Below, in pieces: positions 60,995 to 64,000 of a DNA stretch of 64,000 nucleotides. The notes under the pieces are model-generated. The model was given only the letters and a program-made list of their open reading frames with translations. It was not told the DNA's origin and did no database searches. Each line of letters begins with the position of its first letter. Position 1 is the first letter of the stretch. Source of the stretch: Aquimarina aggregata (GTDB taxonomy: Bacteria > Bacteroidota > Bacteroidia > Flavobacteriales > Flavobacteriaceae); contig NZ_LQRT01000006.1 in NCBI RefSeq assembly GCF_001632745.1, positions 84,026-148,025 on the forward strand, given 5' to 3'. The translations under genes were made by a program, and so were the position numbers.

Positions 60995-61873
60995 CTATTG
61001 ATTTTTCCTAACAGCAGATAACTGCTCTGCTATTAATCCCAAGAGAAAAATAATCAACCCGGCAAGTATCAAAGTACTACCTCCTATACTAATACCTTTG
61101 CCTTGAAAGAAAAAATTAGCACCCCAAAGCAATCCAAAAGCAAAAAAGAAAGCAGAAATAGGCAAAAATATTCTTGCAGGATTAAAAAGAATTATAATAT
61201 TAATAATTTCCATTACAGTTTCAAAAGCAGTCCTAACACCAATAGTACTAGAACCTTTCAATCGATCTTTTATCCTAATAGGCTCCTCAATTACCAAATG
61301 CTTATTACTAACAAACGTTAAGGTAATTATATCACTAAAAGACATTGTATCGGGAGTGAGTTTTAAGTACTTTTTCACTAATTCAGTATTATAGATTTTC
61401 ATTCCTGAATTAATATCGTAAATTGATAATTTCATCAATACCTTTGCAACCATACGTATAATATGTTTACCAATACCTCTAAACAAAGAAGCAGATGATT
61501 GTCCTTTTCTACTCCCCACTATAAGATCCGCATCTGTTTCTAAAACTTTACTAAACAATTTATCTATATCCTGTAGATAGTGTTGACCATCTGCATCCAT
61601 AGTAATTACATAATCTGTATTACTAGACTTAATACCGGTTTTTATTGCACCTCCATATCCTTTGTTAACTTTATGAGAAACAATATTAAACTTATAACTA
61701 GATTCATTCTGAAATTTTGTAAGCACTTCTAAAGTCTGATCACTAGAACCATCATTAACGATAATAAGCTTATAATCTTTGTCCTGACAATGATCTATTA
61801 CTTTAGGAAAAAATAATTGTAACGAATCAGCTTCATTAAAAGCAGGTATAATAATCGTCAAAGTTTTAGCCAT
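60995..61873 (-). CDS. Glycosyltransferase family 2, membrane-anchored
   Basis: 292 residues. N-terminal LTIIIPAFNEADSLQLFFPK, VNDGSSDQTLEVL, NKGYGGAIKTGIKSSNTDYV, TMDADGQHYLQDIDKL (DxD) and SGMKIYNTELVKKYL, then two C-terminal membrane helices (RIFLPISAFFFAFGLLWGAN and TLILAGLIIFLLGLIAEQL). DPMS-like, it transfers sugar to a polyprenyl phosphate. It is the first gene of the minus-strand glycan operon. Confidence 0.92.
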   Translation of the reverse strand: MAKTLTIIIPAFNEADSLQLFFPKVIDHCQDKDYKLIIVNDGSSDQTLEVLTKFQNESSYKFNIVSHKVNKGYGGAIKTGIKSSNTDYVITMDADGQHYLQDIDKLFSKVLETDADLIVGSRKGQSSASLFRGIGKHIIRMVAKVLMKLSIYDINSGMKIYNTELVKKYLKLTPDTMSFSDIITLTFVSNKHLVIEEPIRIKDRLKGSSTIGVRTAFETVMEIINIIILFNPARIFLPISAFFFAFGLLWGANFFFQGKGISIGGSTLILAGLIIFLLGLIAEQLSAVRKNQ

Positions 61874-62059
61874 AGAAATTTAAAGTTTTTATAAAACTAA
61901 GTCTTTTTTTAATTAAAAAGAAAAGTAATATATATATAATCATCACCTATCATTTATTAATTAATCATATATAATGCTAGCTAAAAGAAATTACACTTTT
62001 TCAGATATCAAACATTTACCAACGAGACAATTGTTAGAAATTAAACTCGTCTAGAATAA

Positions 62060-62089
62060 AAAAGCCTTATCTATATAGATAAGGCTTTT
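62060..62089 (-). terminator. Perfect 30-base palindrome: terminator of tRNA-Gly
   Basis: AAAAGCCTTATCTATATAGA followed by TAAGGCTTTT is a fully self-complementary 30-base sequence starting 2 bases past the 3' end of the tRNA gene and ending in T's on the minus strand. Confidence 0.78.
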
Positions 62090-62090
62090 G

Positions 62091-62163
62091 AGCGGGAGAC
62101 CGGGTTCGAACCGGCGACATTCAGCTTGGAAGGCTGACGCTCTACCAACTGAGCTACTCCCGC
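62091..62163 (-). tRNA. tRNA-Gly, anticodon TCC
   Basis: A 73-base cloverleaf on the minus strand: acceptor GCGGGAG...CTCCCGC with discriminator T, D-arm GCTCAGTTGGTAGAGC, anticodon arm TCAGC-CTTCCAA-GCTGA giving anticodon TCC (reads GGA and probably other GGN), and T-arm GCCGG-TTCGAAC-CCGGT (one G-T pair). CCA is not encoded. Confidence 0.96.
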
Positions 62164-62324
62164 TTTTAACGGCGACAAATGTATTAGATTTTTTTAAAAA
62201 AACAATCAATAATACATAAAATTATTTTCAAATAAACACAATAAAGTCAGATTAAACCTAATCAATCTATACTATATTTCACTAGAAATAAAAATAAAAA
62301 TATGCTTTTTATCGTGAAAAATAG

Positions 62325-62353
62325 TTGTTAATCGAAAAAAAGGTGTATTTTTG
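62325..62353 (+). promoter_or_regulatory. Promoter of the collagen-like gene
   Basis: TTG (62325-62327) and TATTTTTG (62346-62353) are 18 bases apart, a full match to the phylum consensus. The ATG is 146 bases further on, so the transcript has a long, AT-rich leader with small hairpins (for example GCTTAAAAGC near 62425). The rest of the 335-base gap after the tRNA gene shows no other gene. Confidence 0.5.
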
Positions 62354-62483
62354 TAGTTAAAGAAATATTAATATATTGCATAAAGGTTTATCTTTAATTA
62401 AAATTAGGGAGAACTTTTTCTTTTGCTTAAAAGCATTATTATGGTTTTACCGTAATTAAAATAAGGCCTTGTATTAATATTAA

Positions 62484-64000
<1,517 letters not shown>

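Overview
This is an AT-rich chromosomal segment from a marine-type member of the Bacteroidota, most likely family Flavobacteriaceae (an Aquimarina-like genus would fit, but that is inference). Support comes from the TAnnTTTG -7 promoter boxes, weak or absent Shine-Dalgarno sites, many short secreted or lipoproteins, DUF2911 and DUF6702 proteins, a GPH symporter next to a GH1 glucosidase, a kynurenine pathway and a collagen-like surface protein. There are no rRNA genes, insertion sequences, prophage genes or CRISPR arrays. The only RNA gene seen is tRNA-Gly(TCC).

Layout. 1-5 kb: the start of asnB, a DUF2911 protein, then an intergenic stretch of nearly 1.9 kb that is not empty. It holds four tandem, equally long (32-residue) minus-strand mini-ORFs sharing an LP[GA]A[SC]...AIHR-type C-terminus. 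queE and an exported RidA follow. 5-16 kb: mostly housekeeping or metabolic genes: a HerA-like ATPase, a frameshifted cupin gene coupled to an alpha/beta hydrolase, an RluF-type pseudouridine synthase, a sterol-desaturase-like hydroxylase, an ALDH, kynurenine 3-monooxygenase and a methyltransferase. 16.6-20.8 kb: a signalling/redox cassette made of a cNMP-binding histidine kinase, an aldo/keto reductase, a receiver/thioredoxin-fold/thioredoxin-reductase-like fusion and a UBP zinc finger. 23-26 kb: sugar symporter plus beta-glucosidase. 26.1-29.5 kb: an accessory cluster with a cytosolic trypsin-like protease fused to an endonuclease I domain, flanked by small helical, lipo- and membrane proteins.

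29.7-34.6 kb: a stress or redox regulon. An AraC regulator is followed by an exported protein, DoxX, a 51-residue ORF, an AhpD/CMD-family protein, a cupredoxin-like protein, a Crp/Fnr regulator and a PfpI-family protein. Three promoters here carry the same TTGACAA-N6-GGAAAAA element exactly 58 nt from the -7 box. 34.8-48.8 kb: lipoproteins, MFS plus AraC, kynureninase, O-methyltransferase, subtilase, TatA/B, M1 peptidase, dipeptidase E and glutaminase.

48.8-61.9 kb: a glycan region. Two polytopic GT-C-like proteins with TPR tails and a stand-alone TPR protein share nearly the same TPR sequence. A long minus-strand operon encodes GT2 enzymes, a polysaccharide deacetylase, GNAT, WbqC, an O/N-acyltransferase, an HTTM protein and a DegT aminotransferase. 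62-64 kb: tRNA-Gly, then a secreted collagen-like protein of (G-A-T)/(G-Q-T) triplets that runs off the right edge.

All functions are read from sequence motifs by eye; no database search was possible.
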